Assembly (NCBI GenBank): GCA_947460825.1
Contig: CANHHA010000006.1
Span: 21,110 to 85,109 of the forward strand
Origin: Flavobacteriales bacterium
GTDB lineage: Bacteria; Bacteroidota; Bacteroidia; Flavobacteriales_D; Crocinitomicaceae
Reading direction: 5' to 3'
Length of the DNA stretch: 64,000 nucleotides
The notes under the pieces are model-generated. The model saw nothing but the letters and a program-made list of their open reading frames with translations. It did no database searches and had not been told where the DNA came from. How positions within the stretch are numbered: the first letter of the stretch is position 1; every line of letters begins with the position of its first letter. Positions 58,242-64,000 of this stretch are shown one piece after another. Both the position numbers and the translations under genes were made by a program.

Positions 58242-58258
58242 CAATCCAATTGTGGGCT

Positions 58259-58331
58259 GGTACCTTAGCTCAGTTGGTAGAGCAAAGGACTGAAAATCCT
58301 TGTGTCCCTGGTTCGATTCCTGGAGGTACCA
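58259..58331 (+). tRNA. tRNA-Phe (anticodon GAA)
   Basis: A 73-base tRNA. Acceptor GGTACCT pairs with AGGTACC; D-arm GCTCAGTTGGTAGAGC; anticodon loop CTGAAAA gives GAA; T-arm CCTGGTTCGATTCCTGG. The discriminator is A and CCA is not encoded. Its 3' tail (58315-58334) recurs twice downstream, which marks this tRNA as an integration target. Confidence 0.97.
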
Positions 58332-58334
58332 CAC
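58315..58334 (+). repeat. tRNA-Phe 3' tail, first copy (in the gene; putative att site)
   Basis: The 20 bases GATTCCTGGAGGTACCACAC run from the T-arm to three bases past the discriminator. They are identical to 59154-59173. Confidence 0.75.
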
Positions 58335-58345
58335 TTTTAAATTTT

Positions 58346-58384
58346 AAACCCTTGATTATCTATATGTTAGTCAAGGGTTTTTTC
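58346..58384 (+). terminator. Present tRNA-Phe terminator
   Basis: AAACCCTTGA pairs with TCAAGGGTTT around a 15-base loop, followed by TTTT. Its sequence differs from the CCCTGACC-type terminators at the downstream tails, which suggests it was brought by the element now next to the tRNA. Confidence 0.8.
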
Positions 58385-58610
58385 TTTCAGTAAAACATTT
58401 CCGGACTTGAACCTTTGAAAATAGGGTGGTTTTTTAGGGGGGTTCGGGTGAAATTAATTTATTTTTTCAGTTACAAATTATCAAGCTGTATAGGTTGATT
58501 ACCACATTTGTGTGTTTTTTTGATTTTTTTCAATAACCCCACCTACCCCTAAAGATTAGTGGTGAAATCCTTTTCAAAAGTTGAAATAATTAAAAATAAC
58601 GGATTGCCTT

Positions 58611-59009
58611 TTAATCTTTTATTGTCCGCCAATTTCCTGTGACGACGTAGCTATATTTCGCATTATTAATTTTAAAGAAATCAAAAAAAGAACTTGGACC
58701 ATGAGGCTCAAGAGTTAATTCAACTTTTTGTCCTTTTTTTAATCCAATTTTATTTGGTTTATTCCTGTAGCCAATAAAGATTCGATCTACATTGCTATTT
58801 TCACTTTTTATCATCTTGTATTTTAATTCGTAAACGTAGAACTGAAATCTAAGACTTGGTTTTTCCCAACCTGTCAAAGAAATTATTTTTTCAACCTCTA
58901 CCACAGTGGTTGTTCTATTGAAAAAAACACTTCTAAATAGGAATACCATTCCCATTATAAAAAGATACGAAAAAAGAATATATAAGGTGATTTTTTTGAT
59001 TTTTTTCAT
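58611..59009 (-). CDS. Single-pass membrane protein of unknown function (module A cargo)
   Basis: 132 residues. One N-terminal helix (ITLYILFSYLFIMGMVFLF) and an extracytoplasmic domain of strands and basic loops (LRFQFYVYELKYKMIKSEN, KIGLKKGQKVELTLEPHG). No family was recognised. It is the only gene between the first and second copies of the tRNA-Phe tail, in DNA markedly richer in A+T than the flanking genes. Confidence 0.55.
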   Translation of the reverse strand: MKKIKKITLYILFSYLFIMGMVFLFRSVFFNRTTTVVEVEKIISLTGWEKPSLRFQFYVYELKYKMIKSENSNVDRIFIGYRNKPNKIGLKKGQKVELTLEPHGPSSFFDFFKINNAKYSYVVTGNWRTIKD

Positions 59010-59153
59010 GATGGTTTAATTATCTTAATTCTAAAGAATTATTTTCCAATTTTAAGTTTTATTGAAATTATTTAACGAACTCGTTTAAAATTGTAAAAAA
59101 CACTTGTCTATTACTTTTTTGGGTCATAAAGTAAAGGTAATAAATATAAATTT

Positions 59154-59173
59154 GATTCCTGGAGGTACCACAC
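59154..59173 (+). repeat. tRNA-Phe 3' tail, second copy (putative att site)
   Basis: Identical over 20 bases to the tail of the intact gene (58315-58334), without the rest of the tRNA. It is followed immediately by the terminator-like palindrome at 59174, as expected for the former 3' end of the tRNA gene displaced by an insertion. Confidence 0.75.
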
Positions 59174-59204
59174 AAACCCCTGACCGCAGCGTCAGGGTTT
59201 TTTT
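59174..59204 (+). terminator. Terminator-type repeat, copy 1
   Basis: AAACCCCTGAC/GTCAGGGTTT stem with loop CGCAGC, then seven T. The core CCCTGACCGCAGCGTCAGGG (59178-59197) is identical in copies 2 and 3. It directly follows the second tRNA tail. Confidence 0.8.
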
Positions 59205-59305
59205 ATGTCAACGATTATGATAAGATGGCACAAAGCGAAATTTTCTTCGTGTAAATTTGTTTGCAAAAAAAGCCTCATTCAAGAGACTTTTTAGGTTAAA
59301 TTCTT

Positions 59306-59452
59306 TTATGGTTTAATTACCTTAATCTCACCATCTTTACTGATGACCAAGCTTTGACCAAGGGCTTTTTTCTTTTCAATTAATTTTTGAGAAGATAATT
59401 GGATAGCTTTCTTGATTTTTTCCTTTAGCAGGTCTTTTTCTTTATTGCTCAT
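59306..59452 (-). CDS. Small partner (putative antitoxin) of the zeta-like protein
   Basis: 48 residues from the ATG at 59452: a lysine-rich helix (EKDLLKEKIKKAIQLSSQ), then KALGQSLVISKDGEIKVIKP, a short strand pair. Small proteins ending like this accompany COG4185-type P-loop proteins in Bacteroidota, from memory. It overlaps the 3' end of the toxin-like gene by 11 bases. The toxin-like gene comes first, the reverse of classical epsilon-zeta order. Confidence 0.6.
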   Translation of the reverse strand: MSNKEKDLLKEKIKKAIQLSSQKLIEKKKALGQSLVISKDGEIKVIKP

Positions 59453-60032
59453 TTGCGATAAATTTAAGTTGATAGAATTTCGAGAGTTGATGAATGATAA
59501 ACTCACCGTTTAGTTCTTTCTCAGCAATTAATTCTGATTCTATGTTCGAGTTATCATAAATGAGTAAAGAATCAACCCTATTCGCATAAAGCTTGAATAG
59601 GTTTCTAATTCCAGAAGTATAACGTCTTTCAATGACCTCTGCTTCAATATTATGTCCACCTTCAGTAACTCTTTTTTTAACTCGATCTTTTGCCAATTGA
59701 ATTGATTCTAACCAAAAGAAAATAAGCGTAATGTAATATCCTTTATCTCTTGCTGTATTAATCGTTGAAACAAATGATCTTGTAGATAATGTTGTTTCAA
59801 ATGAAAAATCTTGTTGGGATTTTAGCAATTCCTCAATCCTGGCTAGCATTAACCTTCCTGCTTCAATTGCTACCTTTTCTGGTTGAAATGGAGAAAGTCC
59901 TCTGGCAATTTCGTCTGCGTTGACAAACTCTTTACAATTCAATAAATCTGGAAGAATGTTAAATGAAGCAGTTGTCTTTCCTGCGCCATTGCAACCGCCA
60001 ATGATATATAACTTCTTTTCCTCCACATTCAA
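59442..60032 (-). CDS. Zeta toxin-family P-loop kinase-like protein (putative toxin)
   Basis: 196 residues. Walker A is IIGGCNGAGKTTASFNILPD (10-30 region), followed by EFVNADEIARGLSPF and FSFETTLSTRS, the signature set of zeta-toxin/COG4185 proteins. Classical zeta toxins phosphorylate UDP-N-acetylglucosamine and so poison cell-wall synthesis. This branch is untested. The longest frame starts with TTG at 60032, inside the predicted -7 element; GTG at 60026 is an alternative and would make the mRNA nearly leaderless. Coupled to the small partner gene by an 11-base overlap. Confidence 0.78.
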   Translation of the reverse strand: MNVEEKKLYIIGGCNGAGKTTASFNILPDLLNCKEFVNADEIARGLSPFQPEKVAIEAGRLMLARIEELLKSQQDFSFETTLSTRSFVSTINTARDKGYYITLIFFWLESIQLAKDRVKKRVTEGGHNIEAEVIERRYTSGIRNLFKLYANRVDSLLIYDNSNIESELIAEKELNGEFIIHQLSKFYQLKFIANEQ

Positions 60033-60059
60033 AGTTAACGAACTTTACTTTCGTTACAA
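60030..60059 (-). promoter_or_regulatory. Promoter of the zeta-like toxin operon
   Basis: On the minus strand TTG (60057-60059), 19 bases, TAACTTTG (60030-60037). It is a perfect fit in spacing and sequence. The predicted start is near 60024, about at the GTG alternative start of the gene. Confidence 0.65.
60036..60056. promoter_or_regulatory. Inverted-repeat operator within the toxin promoter
   Basis: TAACGAA and TTCGTTA (7-base arms, 7-base spacer) occupy the space between the -33 and -7 elements. A repressor bound here would block RNA polymerase, the usual way toxin-antitoxin operons control themselves. Confidence 0.6.
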
Positions 60060-60140
60060 TCTTGTGCAGCATTTATTGCAGGGAATGAGCTGATATCTGC
60101 TTTCAACACGTTCGATATTTTTGACCTTTGGCAAACACTC

Positions 60141-60168
60141 AACCCCTGACCGCAGCGTCAGGGGTTTT
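60141..60168 (+). terminator. Terminator-type repeat, copy 2
   Basis: AACCCCTGAC/GTCAGGGGTT with loop CGCA-type centre, followed by TTTA. The 20-base core is at 60144-60163. Unlike copies 1 and 3, no tRNA tail precedes it; the sequence upstream is CTTTGGCAAACACTC. Confidence 0.75.
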
Positions 60169-60207
60169 ATTTCTTACATTTATCCAAAACATTTAAATTT
60201 TAATAGA

Positions 60208-60576
60208 ATGAAAAATTTTGTAAAAGAAAATTGGTACAAACTGATGGTGGGTTCATCTATGATGATGGCATCCTTTGGGTTTATGATTTATGCAATTAGT
60301 CCGGCATATTCAAACAATAATGAAAATAAGGTAGAAATCCCTTCAAGCCAAAACACAACCTCACCTGTTGGGACAAATGGGGTGATAGTTGGGGATAAAG
60401 CTTATTTCGTTGATGGAGGATATGCTTACATTTGTGGAACAGGCCATATAGAAGGGTTCTTCGGATACTCAACAGGTCGTGCCCAGTGGGTGGGTTCAGA
60501 ATTTTGTTATGATTGGGTTGGTTCCAGTGGTAAAAAATATCATGAAGTTTATGGTAAAAAAGTTAAACTACCATAA
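60208..60576 (+). CDS. Small exported or membrane-anchored protein (module C cargo)
   Basis: 122 residues. The ATG at 60208 is preferred over a start at 60121, which would read through the terminator repeat. A hydrophobic helix (LMVGSSMMMASFGFMIYAI) is followed by an Asn/Ser-rich linker and a small domain with two cysteines, VDGGYAYICGTGHIEGFFG and WVGSEFCYDWVG, which may be disulphide-bonded. No family was recognised. Confidence 0.6.
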   Translation: MKNFVKENWYKLMVGSSMMMASFGFMIYAISPAYSNNNENKVEIPSSQNTTSPVGTNGVIVGDKAYFVDGGYAYICGTGHIEGFFGYSTGRAQWVGSEFCYDWVGSSGKKYHEVYGKKVKLP

Positions 60577-60602
60577 CTTACACTTTTGATGAAAGTATAA
60601 GT
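60576..60602 (+). terminator. Hairpin after the small exported protein gene
   Basis: ACTTACACTTT pairs with AAAGTATAAGT (11 bp, one G-T pair) around TGATG, starting at the last base of the stop codon. No T-run follows, so termination is uncertain; it may be a 3' stabiliser. Confidence 0.45.
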
Positions 60603-60753
60603 TGTAAAATATTGAAGAACAGGCGTGTAATAAAATAATGTAGCTTTTAACTTATACACCCGTTATCCTTGAAATAAAAGTATAATTTGAGTAGAAAGAT
60701 AAGGGACTTTGTTCATGATTCCGACCTTTCCACCTCCGCCGCGGCGGAGCGCA

Positions 60754-60773
60754 CGATTCCCGGAGGTACCACA
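60754..60773 (+). repeat. tRNA-Phe 3' tail, third copy (putative att site)
   Basis: CGATTCCCGGAGGTACCACA differs from the tRNA gene (58314-58333) at one base of 20. It is followed by ATT-type bases and the third terminator repeat. The upstream T-arm half is missing. Confidence 0.7.
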
Positions 60774-60775
60774 TT

Positions 60776-60803
60776 AAACCCTGACCGCAGCGTCAGGGTT
60801 TTT
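60776..60803 (+). terminator. Terminator-type repeat, copy 3
   Basis: AAACCCTGAC/GTCAGGGTTT with loop CGCAGC and five T. The 20-base core (60779-60798) is identical to copies 1 and 2. Confidence 0.8.
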
Positions 60804-60948
60804 GGATATTAACAAACTTTAATTCGAATTAAATTCCTGAATCCAAGTGCAACATAAATGAGGATTCAACACTTGGTATTACTACTGAATATTCAACTTC
60901 TTACATTAGTATTTTTTTTCATCAGTGCATATTAAATATGGAAAGTCG

Positions 60949-60956
60949 TATTTTTG
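60949..60956 (+). promoter_or_regulatory. Candidate -7 element for the LamG protein gene
   Basis: TATTTTTG matches TAnnTTTG 22 bases before the ATG at 60979; no clear -33. Confidence 0.4.
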
Positions 60957-60978
60957 TTAAACAAATAAATTCTATTCC

Positions 60979-63480
60979 ATGAAAAAAATATTTATTCTTT
61001 TAAGCTTTCTAATTGCGGTTTTCAATCTTGTTAGTCAAGTACCCAATTATGTGCCAACAAATGGGTTAGTTGGCTGGTGGCCCTTTAATGGTAATGCCAA
61101 CGACGAAAGCGGCAATGGGAATAATGGAGTAGTGAATGGAGCAACATTAACTACCGATAGGTTTGGAGTCAACAATCATGCATACAATTTTGACGGGAAT
61201 GATTGGATAGAGTTAACCATGTTAAGCGCCATTAATGCTTCAAACGAAATGGCTGCTAGTGTTTGGGTAAAATCCGAAGGGTATAATTCAAATACAAATT
61301 GTTTTTCGGGTTGCGCACAATCATATTTTGGAAGGGGTTTCGACGGAAGTGATGGGTTTTATCTTTATCTCTACCAAGATCAATCACCAAACTTCGGTGG
61401 CTCGGTCAATGGTCCCTTTAACGGAGGTGTAAGTTCCGCAAGCCCAAACACTCATTTAATTCCGCAGCAACAATGGCATCATATTCTATTGAATTATGAT
61501 GGAATTAATCTTTATATTTTTGAAGATAATGTACTCGTCTCCATAATTCCCTATTCTAACAATGTTGGAAACAATCCTAATAATGTTAACGGAGCCTTTG
61601 GTAGGCAATTCGTACCGAATTTTCCTTACTTTGTAGTTGGAAAAATTGACGACGGGGCCATTTGGAACCGCGCCTTAACCGAATGCGAAATAAGTATTTT
61701 ATACCATGCTGGAGGTCCATCCATAACGATCTTTAATGACCTAGATCAAAACTGCCAACAAAATGCAGAACCTGGAGTTTCAGGAATCCCGGTAACTCTT
61801 CATCCTTTGAACTTAGTATCCGTTTCTAATGCTTCCGGCGTTGCCGCTTTTAATAATTTACCCGACGGAAACTACACGGTGACCGTTGATACGACCAATA
61901 TTAATTGGAGCGCTAACTGTGCTTCGTCTCAAACACTTACCATTCAAAACGGAATCGTTAATTGCGTTGGATTTGGGATGATAAACAGCAACCCTTGCAC
62001 GGATCCTGATGTTAGTATTTATGCACCCTTTCTTAGAAGGTGTATGTCCAATAATGTCATTTACGTACAAGCTTGCAATCAAAATACAGCCACAGGTGCC
62101 TTAATCGCTTCGTACGTTGATGTTGAATTAGATCCATTAATGACCATCAATAACTCAAGTTTGCCCTACACAATACTAGGTAATAACGTCTATAGATTTC
62201 AAACGGGAACCCTAAATCCTGGCCAATGTGCAAATTTTAATCTAACTGTAACCATTAGTTGTAATGCAATTTTAGGTCAAACCTTGTGCATGGATGCGAA
62301 TTTGTATCCTGTTCAGTCTTGTGCACTCGATAGCATCGCGTCAAATCCTCCAACAAATTCAGGACAAGGAGGCCCCCTCGGTGGGCTTCCACAGCCTTGT
62401 AATCTCCCCTGGGATCAAAGTAGTTTGAGCGTAAATGGTTGGTGCCAAAACGATTCCATTTATTTTACGGTTACCAACACTGGAGTACTGGGCGGTGGCG
62501 ACATGGAATGCTATGCCCCGGTTTGGCTCACAGTAAATGGCGTAGTTACCTTTACCGATTCAATCATGCTTCAAGGTGGGCAAACTATTACCTATGCGTT
62601 CGAAGGAAATGGGCAAACATGGATACTAAACGCTTCCCAACACCCCTTGCACCCCGGAAATTCTCAACCCAATGCATTCGTAGAACGTTGCGGCAATGCC
62701 GCCAATTGGAACCCCGGAGAAGTCAACGATTATCCGCAAGACGATGCGGATCCCGTCATTGACATCTATTGCGAAGAAGTAATTGGAAGTTACGACCCCA
62801 ACGACAAGCGAGGCTACCCAAATGGTGTCACTAACATGAATTACATTCAACCTAATCAGCAACTTCAATACGTGATTCGTTTTCAAAATACGGGCAACGA
62901 TACTGCATTTACCGTTGTAATTAGGGATACACTTGACACTGATTTGAATATTTTCACGGTTACACCAGGAGTAGCCAGCCATCCATACTCTTTTCAAATG
63001 CAGGGGCCGAGAGTACTCGAATGGACTTTCAATAACATTAATTTACCGGATAGTACAACAGATTCGGCGGGAAGCAATGGATTCGTTACCTTTCATGTCG
63101 AGCAGAATCCGAATCTTGCCCCTGGAACCGAAATTTACAACGAAGCGGGTATTTATTTTGATCTCAATTCCCCAATCATCACCAATACCACAGTGCATCG
63201 AATCTACGAAGGATTTGTAGACGTATTGAATTTGCAAGAAATCAATGAATCCATTCGACAGGTTTTTATCTATCCAAATCCAACTTCTGGATCAATAACT
63301 GTTAACTCGAAAGAAGCTATTTATCAAGAATTTATAATCTATGATGAAATGGGAAGAATCATGATGAGCGGAACATTAACTGGAACCGAAACGATTGTTT
63401 CTCTAGCTGGTTTATCAAAAGGATTATATATGCTTAAGGTTAATGGAAATTATAAGCCAGTCTACGTTATTAAATTTTAA
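60979..63480 (+). CDS. Large secreted LamG-domain protein with type A T9SS tail
   Basis: An 833-residue surface or secreted protein with signal MKKIFILLSFLIAVFNLVSQ. Residues ~30-245 form a LamG/concanavalin-like domain (GLVGWWPFNGNANDESGNGN, YNFDGNDWIEL, WHHILLNYDG, KIDDGAIWNRAL). Residues ~250-325 resemble an SdrD-like Cna-B module (DQNCQQNAEPGVSGIPVTLH, NLPDGNYTVTVDT). Residues ~600-755 contain GSYDPNDKRGYP and YVIRFQNTGNDTAFTVVIRD, the conserved DUF7619-like module of such proteins. The end is a type A sorting domain (IYPNPTSGSITVNS, GLYMLKVNGN). Carbohydrate or matrix binding is a guess from LamG. Confidence 0.87.
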   Translation: MKKIFILLSFLIAVFNLVSQVPNYVPTNGLVGWWPFNGNANDESGNGNNGVVNGATLTTDRFGVNNHAYNFDGNDWIELTMLSAINASNEMAASVWVKSEGYNSNTNCFSGCAQSYFGRGFDGSDGFYLYLYQDQSPNFGGSVNGPFNGGVSSASPNTHLIPQQQWHHILLNYDGINLYIFEDNVLVSIIPYSNNVGNNPNNVNGAFGRQFVPNFPYFVVGKIDDGAIWNRALTECEISILYHAGGPSITIFNDLDQNCQQNAEPGVSGIPVTLHPLNLVSVSNASGVAAFNNLPDGNYTVTVDTTNINWSANCASSQTLTIQNGIVNCVGFGMINSNPCTDPDVSIYAPFLRRCMSNNVIYVQACNQNTATGALIASYVDVELDPLMTINNSSLPYTILGNNVYRFQTGTLNPGQCANFNLTVTISCNAILGQTLCMDANLYPVQSCALDSIASNPPTNSGQGGPLGGLPQPCNLPWDQSSLSVNGWCQNDSIYFTVTNTGVLGGGDMECYAPVWLTVNGVVTFTDSIMLQGGQTITYAFEGNGQTWILNASQHPLHPGNSQPNAFVERCGNAANWNPGEVNDYPQDDADPVIDIYCEEVIGSYDPNDKRGYPNGVTNMNYIQPNQQLQYVIRFQNTGNDTAFTVVIRDTLDTDLNIFTVTPGVASHPYSFQMQGPRVLEWTFNNINLPDSTTDSAGSNGFVTFHVEQNPNLAPGTEIYNEAGIYFDLNSPIITNTTVHRIYEGFVDVLNLQEINESIRQVFIYPNPTSGSITVNSKEAIYQEFIIYDEMGRIMMSGTLTGTETIVSLAGLSKGLYMLKVNGNYKPVYVIKF

Positions 63481-63505
63481 TTGTCATACCATCGAATTAA
63501 TAAGT

Positions 63506-63532
63506 AACCCTGACGCTTCGGTCAGGGTTTTT
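63506..63532 (+). terminator. Terminator after the LamG gene (related repeat)
   Basis: AACCCTGAC pairs with GTCAGGGTT around GCTTCG, followed by TTT and TTG. The stem matches the three repeats at 59174, 60141 and 60776; the loop is the reverse form. Confidence 0.85.
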
Positions 63533-63618
63533 GTTTTAATAATAAATTTCTTTTGTAGCATCGGCTTATAGCAATCGGTTGAAATAAGAAAGAACAAGCC
63601 CAAAAGTCATATTTTCCC

Positions 63619-63626
63619 TACCTTTG
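63619..63626 (+). promoter_or_regulatory. Candidate -7 element immediately before coaX
   Basis: TACCTTTG ends four bases before the ATG at 63631, implying a leaderless or nearly leaderless mRNA. The -33 half is not found. Confidence 0.35.
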
Positions 63627-63630
63627 ATTC

Positions 63631-64000
63631 ATGCAATCAACCAAGGTTTTTGTGCTAGACGGTGGCAACACACACCTTAAACTGGGTACGTTCGTCGGCC
63701 AGCAGCTGGTGGAAACCAAGCGGTTTCAAGAACGTGCCTCCCTGGAAAACTACCTGAGCACGGGTGATATCGTTGTAATAGCGAATGTAGGGGAACGCCA
63801 ACTTCAGCAAGACTTAATTGATATTGGATGCCAAGTTTACACGGTCTCTAACATGCATCCCCTTCCCTTCGCCAATGCCTACAACACACCAAGCACCTTG
63901 GGAATCGATCGCTTGTGCAACATAGTTGCCGTGCATGAGAACCATCCAAATCGAAACAGCTTAGTAATTGATGCAGGAACATGCATTAAATTCGATTTCA
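63631..64000 (+). CDS. coaX: Type III pantothenate kinase, partial (3' end outside window)
   Basis: The first enzyme of CoA synthesis, in its type III (CoaX) form; 123 codons are visible. The ASKHA N-terminal phosphate loop FVLDGGNTHLKLGTF, the substrate motif NTPSTLGIDRLCNIVA and the second Asp motif LVIDAGTCIKFDF are all present. The rest lies beyond the window. Confidence 0.93.
   Translation, partial: MQSTKVFVLDGGNTHLKLGTFVGQQLVETKRFQERASLENYLSTGDIVVIANVGERQLQQDLIDIGCQVYTVSNMHPLPFANAYNTPSTLGIDRLCNIVAVHENHPNRNSLVIDAGTCIKFDF

Larger units (their letters stand above)
60603..60948. other. Non-coding junction with a tRNA tail, terminator repeat and two palindromes
   Basis: No gene is supported. 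It contains CTCCGCCGCGGCGGAG (60734-60749), a 16-bp perfect palindrome of almost pure G+C in AT-rich DNA, four bases before the third tRNA tail; the third terminator repeat; TTTAATTCGAATTAAA (60818-60833), a second 16-bp palindrome; and the inverted pair CCAAGTG/CACTTGG (60843-60876). Confidence 0.5.

Noticed and set aside
58421..58555. Possible inverted G/C-run pair (TTTTAGGGGGG... and ...CCCCTAAA) flanking the start of module A
   Set aside because: The arms do not align without several gaps, so element ends cannot be claimed.
60121..60207. N-terminal extension of the small exported protein
   Set aside because: It reads through terminator repeat copy 2; the ATG at 60208 directly precedes a normal membrane anchor.
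58315..60773. CRISPR array from the three repeated 20-mers
   Set aside because: Spacing is 820 and 1580 bases with genes between; the repeats are tRNA tails.
57895..63630. Insertion sequence or integrase gene in the accessory region
   Set aside because: No transposase or recombinase frame of useful length was seen on either strand.

Overview
The window is chromosomal DNA of a flavobacterium-like Bacteroidota, perhaps a Crocinitomicaceae/Fluviicola relative (family placement is a guess). The phylum is supported by gliding genes gldF and gldG, by several large secreted proteins with type IX secretion (T9SS) C-terminal sorting domains, by SprB, PKD and LamG-like domains, by the ribosomal gene order rpsL-rpsG-fusA-rpsJ without tuf, by promoters of the form TTTG-N19-TAnnTTTG, and by a general lack of Shine-Dalgarno sequences.

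Layout. 1-6810: the str/S10 ribosomal operon read leftwards (rpsL, rpsG, fusA, rpsJ, rplC, rplD, rplW, rplB, rpsS, rplV, partial rpsC), with a strong promoter and a leader hairpin. 7033-13929: secreted and cell-surface genes (a type B T9SS protein, a PKD protein, a PhoD-like phosphatase, a subtilisin-like protease with SprB-type repeats). 13917-18466: a GNAT acetyltransferase, a class III CoA-transferase, aconitase and an outer-membrane barrel. 18494-24382: a leftward housekeeping run (aroA, DAHP synthase/chorismate mutase, rny, zapA, a coiled-coil protein, then tsaB and a response regulator). 24603-30302: a second orphan response regulator, a VWD-domain protein coupled to a PafA-like phosphatase, purC and phoH. 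30389-37471: a SAM hydrolase-like gene, a small monooxygenase-like gene, gldF-gldG plus a DUF4340-like gene, dnaN and rlmN. 37455-49781: a SirB1-like protein, an arginase-fold protein, a thioesterase, dnaA, a YigZ-like protein, an SRAP DNA-protein crosslink protein, three cell-envelope unknowns, dusB, a GDP-mannose pyrophosphorylase and a SprT-like protein. 49820-57513: mlaE-mlaF, tRNA-Leu, tig, oxyR divergent from a 2-Cys peroxiredoxin, a NIDO-domain T9SS protein and exbB-exbD. 57529-63532: accessory DNA around tRNA-Phe. 63631-64000: the start of coaX.

The least ordinary stretch is 58259-60803. An intact tRNA-Phe gene is followed by two further copies of its 3' tail (20/20 and 19/20 bases). 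Each copy is followed at once by the same 20-base terminator-like palindrome, which occurs once more without a tail. Between these junctions lie small AT-rich cargo genes: a single-pass membrane protein, a zeta-toxin-like P-loop protein with a small partner, and a small single-pass secreted protein. The pattern suggests repeated site-specific insertion at the tRNA 3' end, each event pushing the old tail and terminator downstream. No integrase is visible, so the modules look non-autonomous or decayed. The toxin-like gene has a textbook promoter whose spacer is almost filled by a 7-7-7 inverted repeat, a likely operator.
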